A stretch of DNA of 64,000 nucleotides from Polyangiaceae bacterium. GTDB lineage: Bacteria; Myxococcota_A; Polyangia; Polyangiales; Polyangiaceae. The stretch lies in the NCBI GenBank assembly GCA_015075635.1, contig JABTUA010000001.1, positions 2,356,001-2,420,000 of the forward strand, given 5' to 3'. Position 1 is the first letter of the stretch. The number at the start of each line of letters is the position of its first letter. A program made the translations under genes and the position numbers. The notes beneath the pieces were generated by a model, which did not search any database, was not told the origin of the DNA, and saw only the letters and a program-made list of their open reading frames with translations. Shown here piece after piece: positions 8,090 to 16,856 of the stretch.

Positions 8090-9817
8090 TCAGTCCTTGT
8101 CTTCGCCGCTCAGCTTGATCGGGATCCAGAGCGTCCGCATTTTTACGAGGTCTCCGCGGCGGGTGTAGCCGGCGAGCCCGTAGAGAATGTTCCACCAGTG
8201 GCCGTCCGGTGTCTCGCCGTAGCTGAACGCCGGGAACACGTGGATCTCCCAGTCGAGGCCGTTCGAGAGCTTCTTCTCGTGGTAGTACACGTTGCCGACC
8301 AGCTGAGAGACGCTGTCGCGATCGCTGAAGCGCCAGTAGATCGGGAAGCCGACGGTGGCGCGCGACTCGCGCCCGACGAAGTCCCAGAAGAAGGGCGCCA
8401 CCACGGTGTGGGAGCTGTGGCCGTTCCGCCCCAGGTACAGGATGGGGTGGATGTTGGTCTCCCAGCCACGCAGATCCGTGGTGTGCTGGAAGAAGGGCGT
8501 GATCCAGGTGGTCTCGCTCACCCCATAGCGCTCGAAGTGGCCCCAGAACGGGAAGAAGACCTGGTTGGACTCTCGGGGGCTGGTCCGCGAGTAGAGGAAC
8601 GGGAAGAAGAGCTTCTGGTCGAGGCCGATGTCCGGATCTTCGTAGTGCCAATACAGCGGCGTGATCATGTCGAGCTTCGTGCGCCCACGGTGGCGCGCGT
8701 AGCCCCAGGTCACGAAGGTGCTCTCGTCGTTCTCACCCTTGGCGATCAAATAGAACGGGTTTACGAACAGGCTGGAGTTGCCCTTGTACCCATAGTGGAA
8801 GAAGGGCAGGAGCGTGGTGTGGCGCTCGTTCGGGCCCCAGATGCTCCAGTACAGGGGCATCAGGTGGAAGATCTCGCGCGCCTGGGTGCGCTCCCGGTAG
8901 TACGGACCCCAGAGGTTCACGTACGTCTCGGTGCGATCGTCGTACTTGTAGTAGTGGAGGAGCGGCGGGATGACCTCGTATTTGCTCTGCTCGTTCTGCC
9001 CGTAGAAGTAGAAGGGCGCGACGCCAAAGTCGAGGTCGTAGGCCGTGCGCGTGTCGCAGCTCTGTCCGCCCTTCCACGAGCAGTACATCGGGCCCACCAG
9101 GTTGAAGCCGCCCTGGCCGTCGGCGTTGGTGCGCGTGTACGTGAAGAGCGGCGGGATGAAGGTGTAGCCGCCGTGCTTGCGCTTGCCGGTGAAGTAGAGC
9201 GGGGCCAGCCAGTTGTCGCGCTCGCCGGGCGCCACGCGGTTGACCCAGGGGCCCACCACGGTGGTGCGGCTGCCCGCCTTCAGGTCGCGCATGTTCCAGA
9301 CCAGCGGGAAGAGCACGTCGTCGGCGCGCTCGGCGCTGCGGCGGTTGTAGTAGAGGCCGCCGAAGAGCGAGGCGCGGTCCACCACCTTGGGCTGCGTCAG
9401 CGACGGCTGCGTGCGCTCGGCCCAGACCGGGAACGCGACCCGGAAGCGGTAGCCGCCGTTCTTCTCGGAGTAGTACAGACCGTAGAACTCGCGCTGGGGC
9501 TCCCGCGATTGGCCTTGCGGCTCGTCGTCCAGCTGGGTGCTGGTGCCGATGCGTCCCTTGACCTTCTTGCTGATCTTGAGCGGGTTCTTGGGCAGGCTCG
9601 GCTCGCTGCCCGGGGGCAAGAGCGAGTCCCCGCCGCCGGCCGCATGCATCTCCGGAGTCCCCGGCGGCGCCTTGGGCTGCGCCTGCTTGGGCTGCTGGCC
9701 TCCACCCATCGGGGCGATGCCCGGGCCGAACGGATCCTGAGCCAGCGCCGCGCGCGCGTTCGCCAGGAGCGCGATCGCGACTGCGATCGCCAGCACGAGT
9801 GCGCGGGCTCGGCTCAC
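8090..9817 (-). CDS. Exported protein of aromatic, strand-like repeats
   Basis: The 575-residue protein has a clear signal peptide (about 26 residues, ending ARAALA), a Pro/Lys/Gln-rich linker to about 95, and then roughly a dozen irregular repeats of 30-45 residues. Each has the pattern of hydrophobic-Pro-hydrophobic-Tyr/Phe-Trp (FPLVW, LAPLYF, FIPPLF, VAPFYFY, MPLYWS, LLPFFHYG, FFPFLYS, FFPFWGHF, VAPFFWDF, VGFPIYWRF). Alternating aromatic strands and charged turns suggest a beta-barrel or propeller at the outer membrane. No catalytic motif is visible. Its start overlaps the hisS stop by four bases, so it is translated after histidyl-tRNA synthetase. Function unknown. Confidence 0.7.
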   Translation of the reverse strand: MSRARALVLAIAVAIALLANARAALAQDPFGPGIAPMGGGQQPKQAQPKAPPGTPEMHAAGGGDSLLPPGSEPSLPKNPLKISKKVKGRIGTSTQLDDEPQGQSREPQREFYGLYYSEKNGGYRFRVAFPVWAERTQPSLTQPKVVDRASLFGGLYYNRRSAERADDVLFPLVWNMRDLKAGSRTTVVGPWVNRVAPGERDNWLAPLYFTGKRKHGGYTFIPPLFTYTRTNADGQGGFNLVGPMYCSWKGGQSCDTRTAYDLDFGVAPFYFYGQNEQSKYEVIPPLLHYYKYDDRTETYVNLWGPYYRERTQAREIFHLMPLYWSIWGPNERHTTLLPFFHYGYKGNSSLFVNPFYLIAKGENDESTFVTWGYARHRGRTKLDMITPLYWHYEDPDIGLDQKLFFPFLYSRTSPRESNQVFFPFWGHFERYGVSETTWITPFFQHTTDLRGWETNIHPILYLGRNGHSSHTVVAPFFWDFVGRESRATVGFPIYWRFSDRDSVSQLVGNVYYHEKKLSNGLDWEIHVFPAFSYGETPDGHWWNILYGLAGYTRRGDLVKMRTLWIPIKLSGEDKD

Positions 9818-11091
9818 GCGCCTCCACCCGTCGCGGCACCGGCCGCGGCCTCGGCCACGCGCCCGACGACGTCGTCGAGCAACAGCTCCTCCTGGGAGTG
9901 CTGCACCAGATCCTTCAGCTGCACGACGCCGCGCTCGAGCTCGGCGTCGCCGATCACGATGCAGAAGCGCGAGCCCAGGCCGTCGGCGCGGCGCAGCATG
10001 CTCTTCAGGGAGTTGCCGCGGCCGTCCACGTCCGCGACCACGCCGGCGTCACGCAGCGCCCGAGCGAGCTCGAGGGCCTTGCCCACGGCGCGGGTCCCGA
10101 GCGGCGCGAGGGAGCAGCGGGCGCGCTTCGGCAAAGCCATGTCACCGACCGCCAGCAGGATGCGCTCGAGGCCCATCGCGAAGCCGAGCGCCGGCACGGC
10201 CGGGCCTCCCAGCTCGCGGATCATGTCGTCGTACCGGCCCCCGCCGCAGAGCGTGTTCTGCGAGCCGAGCTCGCCAGCGTTGCTCTTCAGCTCGAAGAGC
10301 GTGCGCGTGTAGTAGTCCAGCCCGCGCACCAAGAGCGGATCCACCACATAAGGAGTGCCGAGGGCGTCCAGGTGGGCGCGGAGCCCGTCCCAGTGCGCGC
10401 GGTCGGCGTCGTCGAAGACGTCCTGGATGTTCGGCGCGCCCTGGCAGGCCGCCCGGTCCCTCGGATCCTTGGAGTCGAGGATGCGCAGCGGGTTCACCTC
10501 GAGGCGGGCTCCAGCGTGCTCGCTCAGCTCAGCCAGCTTCGGGCGCAGGAAGTCCTGGAGCCTCACCCGGTAGCGCTCCCGCGTCCCGGCACCACCGATG
10601 CTGCCGATGTTGGCGACCACGTCCGGCACGCCCAGGCGTCGAAACATGCCCACCAGCATGTCGATCATCTCGGCGTCGCAGGCGGGGCCGGGATCCCCGT
10701 AGATCTCGCAGCCGGCCTGGTAGAACTGGCGGTAGCGGCCACGTTGCGGGCGCTCGGCACGGAACATCGGACCCAGGTAGTACCAGCGCGAGACCGGCTC
10801 CTTGCCGTGGATCTTGTGCTCGACGTAGGCGCGCGCAGCCCCCGCGGTGCCCTCCGGTCGCAGCGTCAGCGACTCGTCGTGGTGCGAGAAGCTGTACATC
10901 TCCTTCTCGACCACGTCGGTGGTCGCGCCGATGCTGCGCACGAACAGCTCGGTGCCTTCCACCACCGGCGTGCGGATCTCGGCGTAGCCATGGAGCTCGG
11001 CGGTCTCCCGGAAGGCGCGCTCCAGCGCGTGCCAGCGGGCGGCTTCGTCCGGCAGGATGTCGTTCATCCCCTTGACGGCGCGGTAGCTCAT
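9814..11091 (-). CDS. hisS: Histidyl-tRNA synthetase
   Basis: A class II synthetase of 425 residues. The N-terminal KGMNDILP, motif 2 with RPEGTAG, the HisA segment LVRGLDYYTRTLFE and GGGRYD are all present, followed by a C-terminal anticodon-binding domain (about 335-415). It charges tRNA-His in the cytoplasm. It is divergent from ruvX (114-base spacer) and its stop overlaps the start of the aromatic-repeat protein. In enterobacteria hisS neighbours yfgM and bamB, whereas here those two lie near 39 kb. Confidence 0.97.
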   Translation of the reverse strand: MSYRAVKGMNDILPDEAARWHALERAFRETAELHGYAEIRTPVVEGTELFVRSIGATTDVVEKEMYSFSHHDESLTLRPEGTAGAARAYVEHKIHGKEPVSRWYYLGPMFRAERPQRGRYRQFYQAGCEIYGDPGPACDAEMIDMLVGMFRRLGVPDVVANIGSIGGAGTRERYRVRLQDFLRPKLAELSEHAGARLEVNPLRILDSKDPRDRAACQGAPNIQDVFDDADRAHWDGLRAHLDALGTPYVVDPLLVRGLDYYTRTLFELKSNAGELGSQNTLCGGGRYDDMIRELGGPAVPALGFAMGLERILLAVGDMALPKRARCSLAPLGTRAVGKALELARALRDAGVVADVDGRGNSLKSMLRRADGLGSRFCIVIGDAELERGVVQLKDLVQHSQEELLLDDVVGRVAEAAAGAATGGGA

Positions 11092-11205
11092 GAATGGTTC
11101 GACCCGGACGATTTGGCTCCGCGCTTATGCTCGGAAGGGGGGGGACGGTCAAGGACTCTCAGCGAAATCGGGCACATGGCCCTCGGCGTGGTACAAGCCC
11201 GGCGG

Positions 11206-11625
11206 ATGCGCGCGGCCGCCATCGATCTGGGGACGGTGCGGGTCGGCCTGGCCGTCGCCGACGACCTGGGGCTACTGGCCCACCCGCGTCCATTCCTGAA
11301 CGGAAAGGACAAGGGCAAGCTGATCGCCGAGCTCGGTCGCCTCGCGCAAGAGGAGGGCATCGAGCGCTTCTTGGTCGGGCTGCCGCGGCGGCTCGACGGC
11401 CGGGAGGGACCGGAGGCGAAGCGCGCCCGCCAGTTCGCCGAGAAGCTTCGAGCCGCCACGGGCGTTGCCGTGGAGATGATCGACGAGTGGCTGAGCACCC
11501 GCGAGGCCGCCGCGCGGCTACGCGAGCGGGGCGTGAAGGCCAGAGAGGCCCGAGCGCTGGTGGACAGCGAGGCCGCAGCGTTGCTGTTGCAGAGCTGGCT
11601 CGACGGGAGACAGAACGCGCCGTGA
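11206..11625 (+). CDS. ruvX: YqgF/RuvX family Holliday junction resolvase-like nuclease
   Basis: The 139-residue product has the RNase H-like fold of YqgF: AIDLGTVRVGLAVAD at the start, FLVGLPRRLDGREG in the middle and VEMIDEWLSTREA near the end, with the acidic residues in each. In E. coli the homologue processes the 5' end of pre-16S rRNA. I start at ATG 11206 because family members begin one or two residues before the IDLG strand; ATG 11176 is possible. The stop overlaps the mltG GTG by four bases, and ruvX with mltG is a recurring pair. Confidence 0.9.
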   Translation: MRAAAIDLGTVRVGLAVADDLGLLAHPRPFLNGKDKGKLIAELGRLAQEEGIERFLVGLPRRLDGREGPEAKRARQFAEKLRAATGVAVEMIDEWLSTREAAARLRERGVKAREARALVDSEAAALLLQSWLDGRQNAP

Positions 11626-12749
11626 GCAAGCGGGCGCCGCGCCCCCGAGCCCCGAGGCGGGCCCCCAAGAAGGCCAAAGCGCGCTCGAAATCGACGCGCG
11701 CGCTGGCGAGCGGGATCGGCATCGGCCTCGCCGTGCTGGTCTTGCCCCTGCTCGCGCTGTTCGGCTGGGCGCTCCTGCCGGGTGCGGGCGAGGGGCGGCG
11801 CCTCCTGGTCGACTGGCCAGCAGATCTGAACGCGAGCGCGGCGGGCGAGCGCCTCGCGCGCGCCGGGCTGGTGCAGAGCCCGCGCCTGTTCGCCTGGTAC
11901 CTGCGGGTGTTCTCCGACGCCGCCGAGCTCGAGCCCGGCGCCCACGTGCTCAACGACGGCCTGGGCGCCCGCCAGTTGGCCCAGCGTCTGACCCGCGCCC
12001 GCTCGCGCCCAGAACGGAAGGTCACCGTGCCCGAGGGCTGGAACCACGCCCAGCTCGCTCGCCGCCTGGAGGAGCAGGAGATCTGCGCGGAGGCGGCGTT
12101 CCGCAAGGCGGTGATGGACGCGGGCTTGCGGCGTGAGCTGGGGGTGAGCGGCGAGAGCGTGGAGGGGCTGCTGTTCCCTGCGACCTACGAGCTCGGGGTC
12201 GACTCGGCCCCGGCCGAGGTGATCCGCACGCTGGTCCGGACCTTCCGCAAGCGCTTCGAGGCGCTCGCCGAGAAGCACCCCGGGGCGCGCGAGGAGCTCC
12301 GCCAGCGGCGGGGTTGGGGTGAGCACGAGATCGTGACGCTCGCGTCCATCGTCGAGCGAGAGGCAGTGGTCGAGGACGAGCGCCCCGTCATCGCCAGCGT
12401 GTACCTGAACCGGCTCGACGATCCGGAGCACAGGCCGGAGAAGATGCTGCAAGCCGATCCGACGGCGGCCTACGGCTGCGTGATCGAGCCCGAGCGAGCG
12501 CCGAGCTGCGCGGGCTTCGACGGCAAGGTGACGCCGGCGCTGCTCCGGGACGCGCAGAACCGCTACAACACCTACAAACACCCGGGCCTGCCGCCGGGCC
12601 CCATCGCCAGCCCGGGCGAGGCGTCACTCCGCGCGGTGCTGGCGCCGGCCAAGACCGAGTTCTTGTTCTTCGTGGCGGCCGGAAACGGCAGGCACCGCTT
12701 CAGCCGCTCGTTCGCCGATCACAACCGTGCCATCGAAGAGAGCCGCTGA
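11622..12749 (+). CDS. mltG: Endolytic murein transglycosylase MltG
   Basis: The 375-residue protein starts at GTG 11622. A very basic N-terminus (KRAPRPRAPRRAPKKAK) is followed by one membrane helix (about 30-52), a LysM-like region and the YceG catalytic domain. LASIVEREA carries the catalytic glutamate and RYNTYKHPGLPPGPI is the family signature. It cuts nascent glycan strands in the periplasm and so ends glycan chain growth. It is coupled to ruvX by a GTGA overlap. The end lies 43 bases before the tkt start. Confidence 0.94.
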   Translation: MSKRAPRPRAPRRAPKKAKARSKSTRALASGIGIGLAVLVLPLLALFGWALLPGAGEGRRLLVDWPADLNASAAGERLARAGLVQSPRLFAWYLRVFSDAAELEPGAHVLNDGLGARQLAQRLTRARSRPERKVTVPEGWNHAQLARRLEEQEICAEAAFRKAVMDAGLRRELGVSGESVEGLLFPATYELGVDSAPAEVIRTLVRTFRKRFEALAEKHPGAREELRQRRGWGEHEIVTLASIVEREAVVEDERPVIASVYLNRLDDPEHRPEKMLQADPTAAYGCVIEPERAPSCAGFDGKVTPALLRDAQNRYNTYKHPGLPPGPIASPGEASLRAVLAPAKTEFLFFVAAGNGRHRFSRSFADHNRAIEESR

Positions 12750-12792
12750 GAACCCTTGGCTGCCCTGCGTCGTTGGTCTACGGGACCGGGCC

Positions 12793-14763
12793 ATGTCGAG
12801 CGCCTTCGAGACCGCAGTCAAGACCGTTCGTTTCCTGTCAGTGGACGCCGTCGAGAAGGCGAATTCAGGTCACCCCGGGACGCCGATGGCGCTGGCGGGG
12901 ATCGGCGTCGAGCTCTTCACGCGCACCCTGCGCTACGTGCCGACGGAGCCCGACTGGCCGAACCGAGATCGCTTCGTGCTCTCGGCGGGCCACGCCTCGA
13001 TGCTGCTCTACTCGCTCCTGCACCTGGCGGGCTACGACCTCTCGCTCGATCAGCTGAAGGCCTTCCGTCAGTGGGGCAGCAAGACGCCAGGGCACCCGGA
13101 GGTCGGGCACACGCCGGGAGTCGAGACCACCACGGGCCCCCTCGGGCAAGGCGTGGGTAACGCCGTGGGCCTGGCGCTCGCCGGCAAGATGATGGGCGCG
13201 CGGGTGAACGAGCCGGGCGATGCGCTGATCGACTACCGCGTGTTCGCCATCGCCGGCGACGGCGACATGATGGAGGGCGTGGCGAGCGAGGCCGCCAGCA
13301 TCGCGGGGCACTTGGGCCTCGACAACCTGGTGCTGATCTACGACGACAACAAGATCACCATCGACGGCTCGACGGCGCTTTCGTTCAGCGAGGACGTCGG
13401 CAAGCGCTTCGAGGCCTACGGCTGGTTCGTGCAGCACACCGACGGGCACGACCCCGACGCGGTGCGCTCGGCCCTCGACGCCGCCATCGCGGAGGCGAAG
13501 CGCCCGAGCCTGATCGTCGCGCGCACGCACATCGCCATCGGCGCGCCGACCAAGCAGGACACTTCGGCGGCTCACGGCGCGCCGCTCGGCAAGGACGAGA
13601 TCGCCGGCGCCAAGCAGAAGGCCGACTGGCCCCAGGAGCCGTTCCACGTGCCGGCCGGTGCCACCGAGCCGTTCCGGGCGCACGTGGCGCAGAACGAGAA
13701 GCTCCTCGCGGACTGGAAGGCGCGCGTCGCCAGGCTCTCCGGCTCCCGCGCGGAGCTCTGGAAGAAGCTGACGACGCGCGCGGTTCCGGGGAACCTGCTC
13801 GACGAGCTTACGAAGCTGGTGGACGGCAAGGCTGACGCGACTCGCTCGCTCGCGGCCAAGCTCGAGCAGAAGGTGGCGGAGCTGGTGCCGGCGCTGGTGG
13901 GCGGCTCGGCGGATCTCGCCGAGAGCTGCAAGACCACCATCAAAGGCAGCGGCGAGGTGCAGCGTGGCGAGTTCGCCGGACGCAACCTCTGCTTCGGCAT
14001 CCGCGAGCACGGCATGGGCGCGGTGGCGAACGGGCTGGCGCTGTCCGGCTTCTTCTTGCCCTTCGGCTCGACCTTCCTGGTGTTCAGCGACTACATGCGG
14101 CCGAGCGTCCGGCTCTCGGCGTTGATGGAGCAGCCGGCGATCTGGATCTACACGCACGACTCCGTGCTGCTCGGCGAGGACGGACCGACCCACCAGCCCA
14201 TCGAGCACGTCGCGGCGCTGCGCCTGATCCCCAACCTGGACGTGGTACGGCCGGCGGACGGCCTGGAGTGCTCGGCCGCCTGGGCCCACGCCGTGTCGCG
14301 GAAGAACGGCCCCACCGCCATCGTGCTCTCCCGGCAGAAGACCGCAGCACTGAGCCGCCCGGCCGGCTTCGACGCCAGGCAGATCCTGCGGGGCGCGTAC
14401 GTCCTCGACGACGCGACCGACCCGAACCTGGTGTTGATCGCGACCGGGAGCGAGGTCGGCGTCGCCGTGGAGGCGAAGAAGCTCCTCGGGGAGACCTTCC
14501 GCGTGCGCGTGGTGAGCGCACCGTGCTGGGAGGCCTTCATGCGGGCGCCGGCGAGCGAGCAGGCGGCGGTGCTCGGGGCGGGGATCCCGCGCGTCAGCAT
14601 CGAGGCCGGGCGCACCAGCCTCTGGCGCGCGGTCACCGGCGAGGCGGGGCTCGCGATCGGCATCGACCGCTTCGGGGCGTCGGCGCCGGCGGAGCGCATC
14701 GCCGACGAGCTCGGGCTCACGCCGGCGAAGGTGGCCGAAGCCATCCGGTCGCACTTCGCCTGA
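12793..14763 (+). CDS. tkt: Transketolase
   Basis: At 656 residues this matches bacterial transketolases. It moves two-carbon units between sugar phosphates in the pentose phosphate pathway using thiamine diphosphate. ANSGHPGTPM at the N-terminus, the TPP motif GDGDMMEG with NKITIDG, the catalytic-glutamate region FGIREHGMG and EDGPTHQP are all visible. I use ATG 12793 (MSSAFETAVK), which aligns with family starts; the frame is open further upstream but that part overlaps mltG. The next gene is 67 bases away. Confidence 0.96.
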   Translation: MSSAFETAVKTVRFLSVDAVEKANSGHPGTPMALAGIGVELFTRTLRYVPTEPDWPNRDRFVLSAGHASMLLYSLLHLAGYDLSLDQLKAFRQWGSKTPGHPEVGHTPGVETTTGPLGQGVGNAVGLALAGKMMGARVNEPGDALIDYRVFAIAGDGDMMEGVASEAASIAGHLGLDNLVLIYDDNKITIDGSTALSFSEDVGKRFEAYGWFVQHTDGHDPDAVRSALDAAIAEAKRPSLIVARTHIAIGAPTKQDTSAAHGAPLGKDEIAGAKQKADWPQEPFHVPAGATEPFRAHVAQNEKLLADWKARVARLSGSRAELWKKLTTRAVPGNLLDELTKLVDGKADATRSLAAKLEQKVAELVPALVGGSADLAESCKTTIKGSGEVQRGEFAGRNLCFGIREHGMGAVANGLALSGFFLPFGSTFLVFSDYMRPSVRLSALMEQPAIWIYTHDSVLLGEDGPTHQPIEHVAALRLIPNLDVVRPADGLECSAAWAHAVSRKNGPTAIVLSRQKTAALSRPAGFDARQILRGAYVLDDATDPNLVLIATGSEVGVAVEAKKLLGETFRVRVVSAPCWEAFMRAPASEQAAVLGAGIPRVSIEAGRTSLWRAVTGEAGLAIGIDRFGASAPAERIADELGLTPAKVAEAIRSHFA

Positions 14764-14830
14764 ACATCGGATCCCAGTCGCGCCAGGGCACCCGTCGCGG
14801 TATGGATGGGCTCGCCTCGGGGTGGCATCC

Positions 14831-15223
14831 ATGAGCCTGCCGATCGTCCTGGTTCCGCATCCGCACGTGCGCGTCGACGCGAAGGTCCTCGGCGGGAGCC
14901 CGCACGTCGCCGACACGCGGATCCCGGTGCGCCGCCTCTACGCCTTCTACAAGAACGGCGCGCGGGTCGAGACCATCCTGAAGCGCTACCCGCAGCTCGA
15001 TCCAGCCAAGGTCTTCGACGCGCTGGCCTTCGCGCTCGACAACCTCGAGGTCATCGAGGCGGACCTCGAGCTCGAACGCGAGATGCTCGAGCGCACCGGT
15101 GCGCGTGCTCCCGGCAGCCGCAATCCGGCCCAGGTCGAGCTGCCGTTCGGCGAGCCGGTTCCGGCCACGCTCCCTGCCGCCCGGTCGCGAGGCCGGGGGG
15201 GCAGCGGGCAGCGCTCCAGGTAG
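14831..15223 (+). CDS. DUF433 family protein, antitoxin-like, no toxin partner seen
   Basis: The 130-residue protein contains the DUF433 pattern: VLGGSPHVADTRIPVRRLY, then a helical stretch with ILKRYPQLDPAKVFDALAFAL. DUF433 proteins are small winged-helix-like proteins often found as the antitoxin of a PIN-like (DUF5615) toxin. Here no such gene follows; the next 250 bases are non-coding and then a Cys-rich protein begins. The C-terminal 45 residues are Arg/Pro/Gly-rich and not part of the domain. ATG 14831 is preferred over GTG 14822. Function beyond probable DNA binding is unknown. Confidence 0.7.
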   Translation: MSLPIVLVPHPHVRVDAKVLGGSPHVADTRIPVRRLYAFYKNGARVETILKRYPQLDPAKVFDALAFALDNLEVIEADLELEREMLERTGARAPGSRNPAQVELPFGEPVPATLPAARSRGRGGSGQRSR

Positions 15224-15255
15224 TCGGCCGCCCGCCGGCACTGAACAAAAGTCTT

Positions 15256-15261
15256 TACAAT
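15256..15261 (+). promoter_or_regulatory. TACAAT, candidate -10 box
   Basis: TACAAT is one base from the sigma-70 consensus and stands out in this GC-rich region. Transcription from it would begin around 15268, at the start of the folded leader described next. No convincing -35 is seen about 17 bases upstream. Confidence 0.35.
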
Positions 15262-15262
15262 C

Positions 15263-15412
15263 CGGGGAAAAGAGGCGATACGCCCGGCGACGTGAGCCGG
15301 GATGTCCCCGACGAGCGTCTGGTGACAGGGCTCTGGCCGGCGTGCGGCCAAGGCTCGCGTGAGACCCCGGCGGGCGATGCGAAACCCAAAAAACCGCGCT
15401 TCCAATGCGCGG
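15263..15412 (+). promoter_or_regulatory. Possible structured 5' leader of the Cys-rich gene
   Basis: Several exact hairpins follow one another: an outer CGGGGA (15263-15268) with TCCCCG (15305-15310) that encloses CCCGGC/GCCGGG (15283-15288 with 15296-15301), then TGGCCG/CGGCCA (15334-15339 with 15345-15350), then CCGCGC/GCGCGG (15394-15399 with 15407-15412). The leader would be about 200 bases and end at a strong ribosome site (15461-15466). It does not match a riboswitch class I know. In GC-rich DNA, hairpins also arise by chance. Confidence 0.3.
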
Positions 15413-15473
15413 CGTTCTAGGTGTAGCGTCCCCCGCGGCTTTGGAATGCAGAGCTTCCGAGGAGGAATTGAAG

Positions 15474-16766
15474 ATGGTCGGTAATCGTTGGCGGATGATG
15501 GGTGGTCCGGTGCTCGGCACCGCGGCCCTGATTGCAGCTCCGCTGCTCATGAACTGCGGTGGTATGCCGGGTCTGCCGGGCGTTCCCGGGTCTTGCCCGG
15601 CGGACATCAGCGATCCGAGCGCGATCATGAAGGCCAACTTCGGCCTCCAGGCGGAGATGGAAGGCAAGATCAAGGGCGCGCTCGCAGCGGGCGCGAACTT
15701 GAAGAACCTCGCCGCTCAGGTCGAGGGCGACGTCACGGCCGCCTGCGGCCAGCTCGCCAAGGACCTCGGCGCGAGCGACGACGACATCGCGCCGAAGGAG
15801 GAGGGTCCCGGCAAGAAGGCCGAGGCTGCCTGCCAGGCTGCGGTGAAGGTGCTCGGTTCGGTCAAGGCCAAGGCGAAGATCAGCGGCAAGCTCGACGTCA
15901 AGGTCGTGCCCCCGAAGTGCTCCGCTTCGATGAACGCCATGGCCGAGTGCGCTGGCTCCTGCGACGCGAGCGTCTCGGGTGGCAAGGCCGAGGTCAAGTG
16001 CGAGGGCGGCGAGATCAGCGGCAAGTGCGAGGGCGAGTGCAAGGGCGGCTGCACCGTCGAAGCCGGCGCCCAGTGCGAAGGCACCTGCGGCGGCTCCTGC
16101 GAGGGCAGCTGCGAAGCTGACTTCAGCGGCACCTGCGGCGGCACCTGCGAAGGCAAGTGCGACGGCCAGGCCTCGACCGCGGGCGACAAGAACAAGGGCG
16201 CCTGCAAGGGCAAGTGCGAGGGCAAGTGCTCCGCGCAAGCCAAGGGCGAGTGCAAGGGCAAGTGCTCGGGCAAGTGCTCCGCCTCCTGCGAGGTCAAGGG
16301 CCAGGCCAAGTGCGAGGGCTCCTGCTCGGGTGGCTGCTCGGTGGAGATCAAGGAGCCGAAGTGCTCCGGTGAGGTCGTCCCGCCGAAGATGAGCGCGGAG
16401 TGCAAGGCGAACTGCGACGCTGAGATCAGCGCGAAGCTCGAGTGCAAGCCGGCGCAGGTCAGCGTGAACTTCTCGGGTGCGGCGGACGCGGAAGCGTCGG
16501 CCAAGCTCAAGGGCGCGCTGGAGAAGAACCTCCCGGCGCTGCTCAAGGTCACCCTCGGCATGAAGGGCCGCATCGAAGGCGCCATCGCCAACGTGAAGGC
16601 GTCGATCGAGGGCGTGCAGGCGGCGGTCAAGGGCGGCGGCCAGGCCGCGCTCAAGGTCGGCGGCTGCCTCGTGGCGTCGCTCAAGGCGCAGGCGGACGCA
16701 TCGGTCAGCCTGAACGTGTCGGTGAGCGCGAGCGCTTCGGCGAGCGGCTCGGCCGGCGCTGGCTGA
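15474..16766 (+). CDS. Highly Cys-rich exported protein with CxGxC repeats
   Basis: I start at ATG 15474, behind a near-perfect ribosome site (GGAGGA at 15461-15466). The 430-residue product has an export segment (VLGTAALIAAPLLMNCGG; LMNC is a weak lipobox), an acidic/Ala-rich helical region (about 40-148), a core from 149 to 324 with 28 cysteines, and a second Ala/Lys-rich helical region ending in a Ser/Ala repeat. The core is built from units such as CEGKC, CEGTCGGSC, CKGKC and CSGGC. This spacing suits dense disulfides or metal binding. The two flanking helical parts look related (KIKGALAAGANLKNL and KLKGALEKNLPALL). A terminator follows. Family not recognised; similar low-complexity Cys proteins exist in myxobacteria but I know no function. 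Confidence 0.75.
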   Translation: MVGNRWRMMGGPVLGTAALIAAPLLMNCGGMPGLPGVPGSCPADISDPSAIMKANFGLQAEMEGKIKGALAAGANLKNLAAQVEGDVTAACGQLAKDLGASDDDIAPKEEGPGKKAEAACQAAVKVLGSVKAKAKISGKLDVKVVPPKCSASMNAMAECAGSCDASVSGGKAEVKCEGGEISGKCEGECKGGCTVEAGAQCEGTCGGSCEGSCEADFSGTCGGTCEGKCDGQASTAGDKNKGACKGKCEGKCSAQAKGECKGKCSGKCSASCEVKGQAKCEGSCSGGCSVEIKEPKCSGEVVPPKMSAECKANCDAEISAKLECKPAQVSVNFSGAADAEASAKLKGALEKNLPALLKVTLGMKGRIEGAIANVKASIEGVQAAVKGGGQAALKVGGCLVASLKAQADASVSLNVSVSASASASGSAGAG

Positions 16767-16788
16767 TTCCAGTTAGCTCTGGATGATC

Positions 16789-16824
16789 AAGGGCCTCGCG
16801 GCGACGCGGGGCTCTTGGTTTTTT
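16789..16824 (+). terminator. Intrinsic terminator after the Cys-rich gene
   Basis: A 12-pair stem (16789-16800 with 16805-16816, two G-T pairs) closes a GCGA loop and is followed by GGTTTTTT. It lies 22 bases behind the stop codon and 32 before the next start, so it separates two genes on the same strand. Confidence 0.88.
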
Positions 16825-16856
16825 GTGGGCCCCGAGCGCATGCTATCTTCGGAGGG

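Noticed and set aside
15263..15412. Known riboswitch (c-di-GMP, fluoride or cobalamin type)
   Set aside because: The conserved loop bases of these classes are absent; only hairpins are seen.
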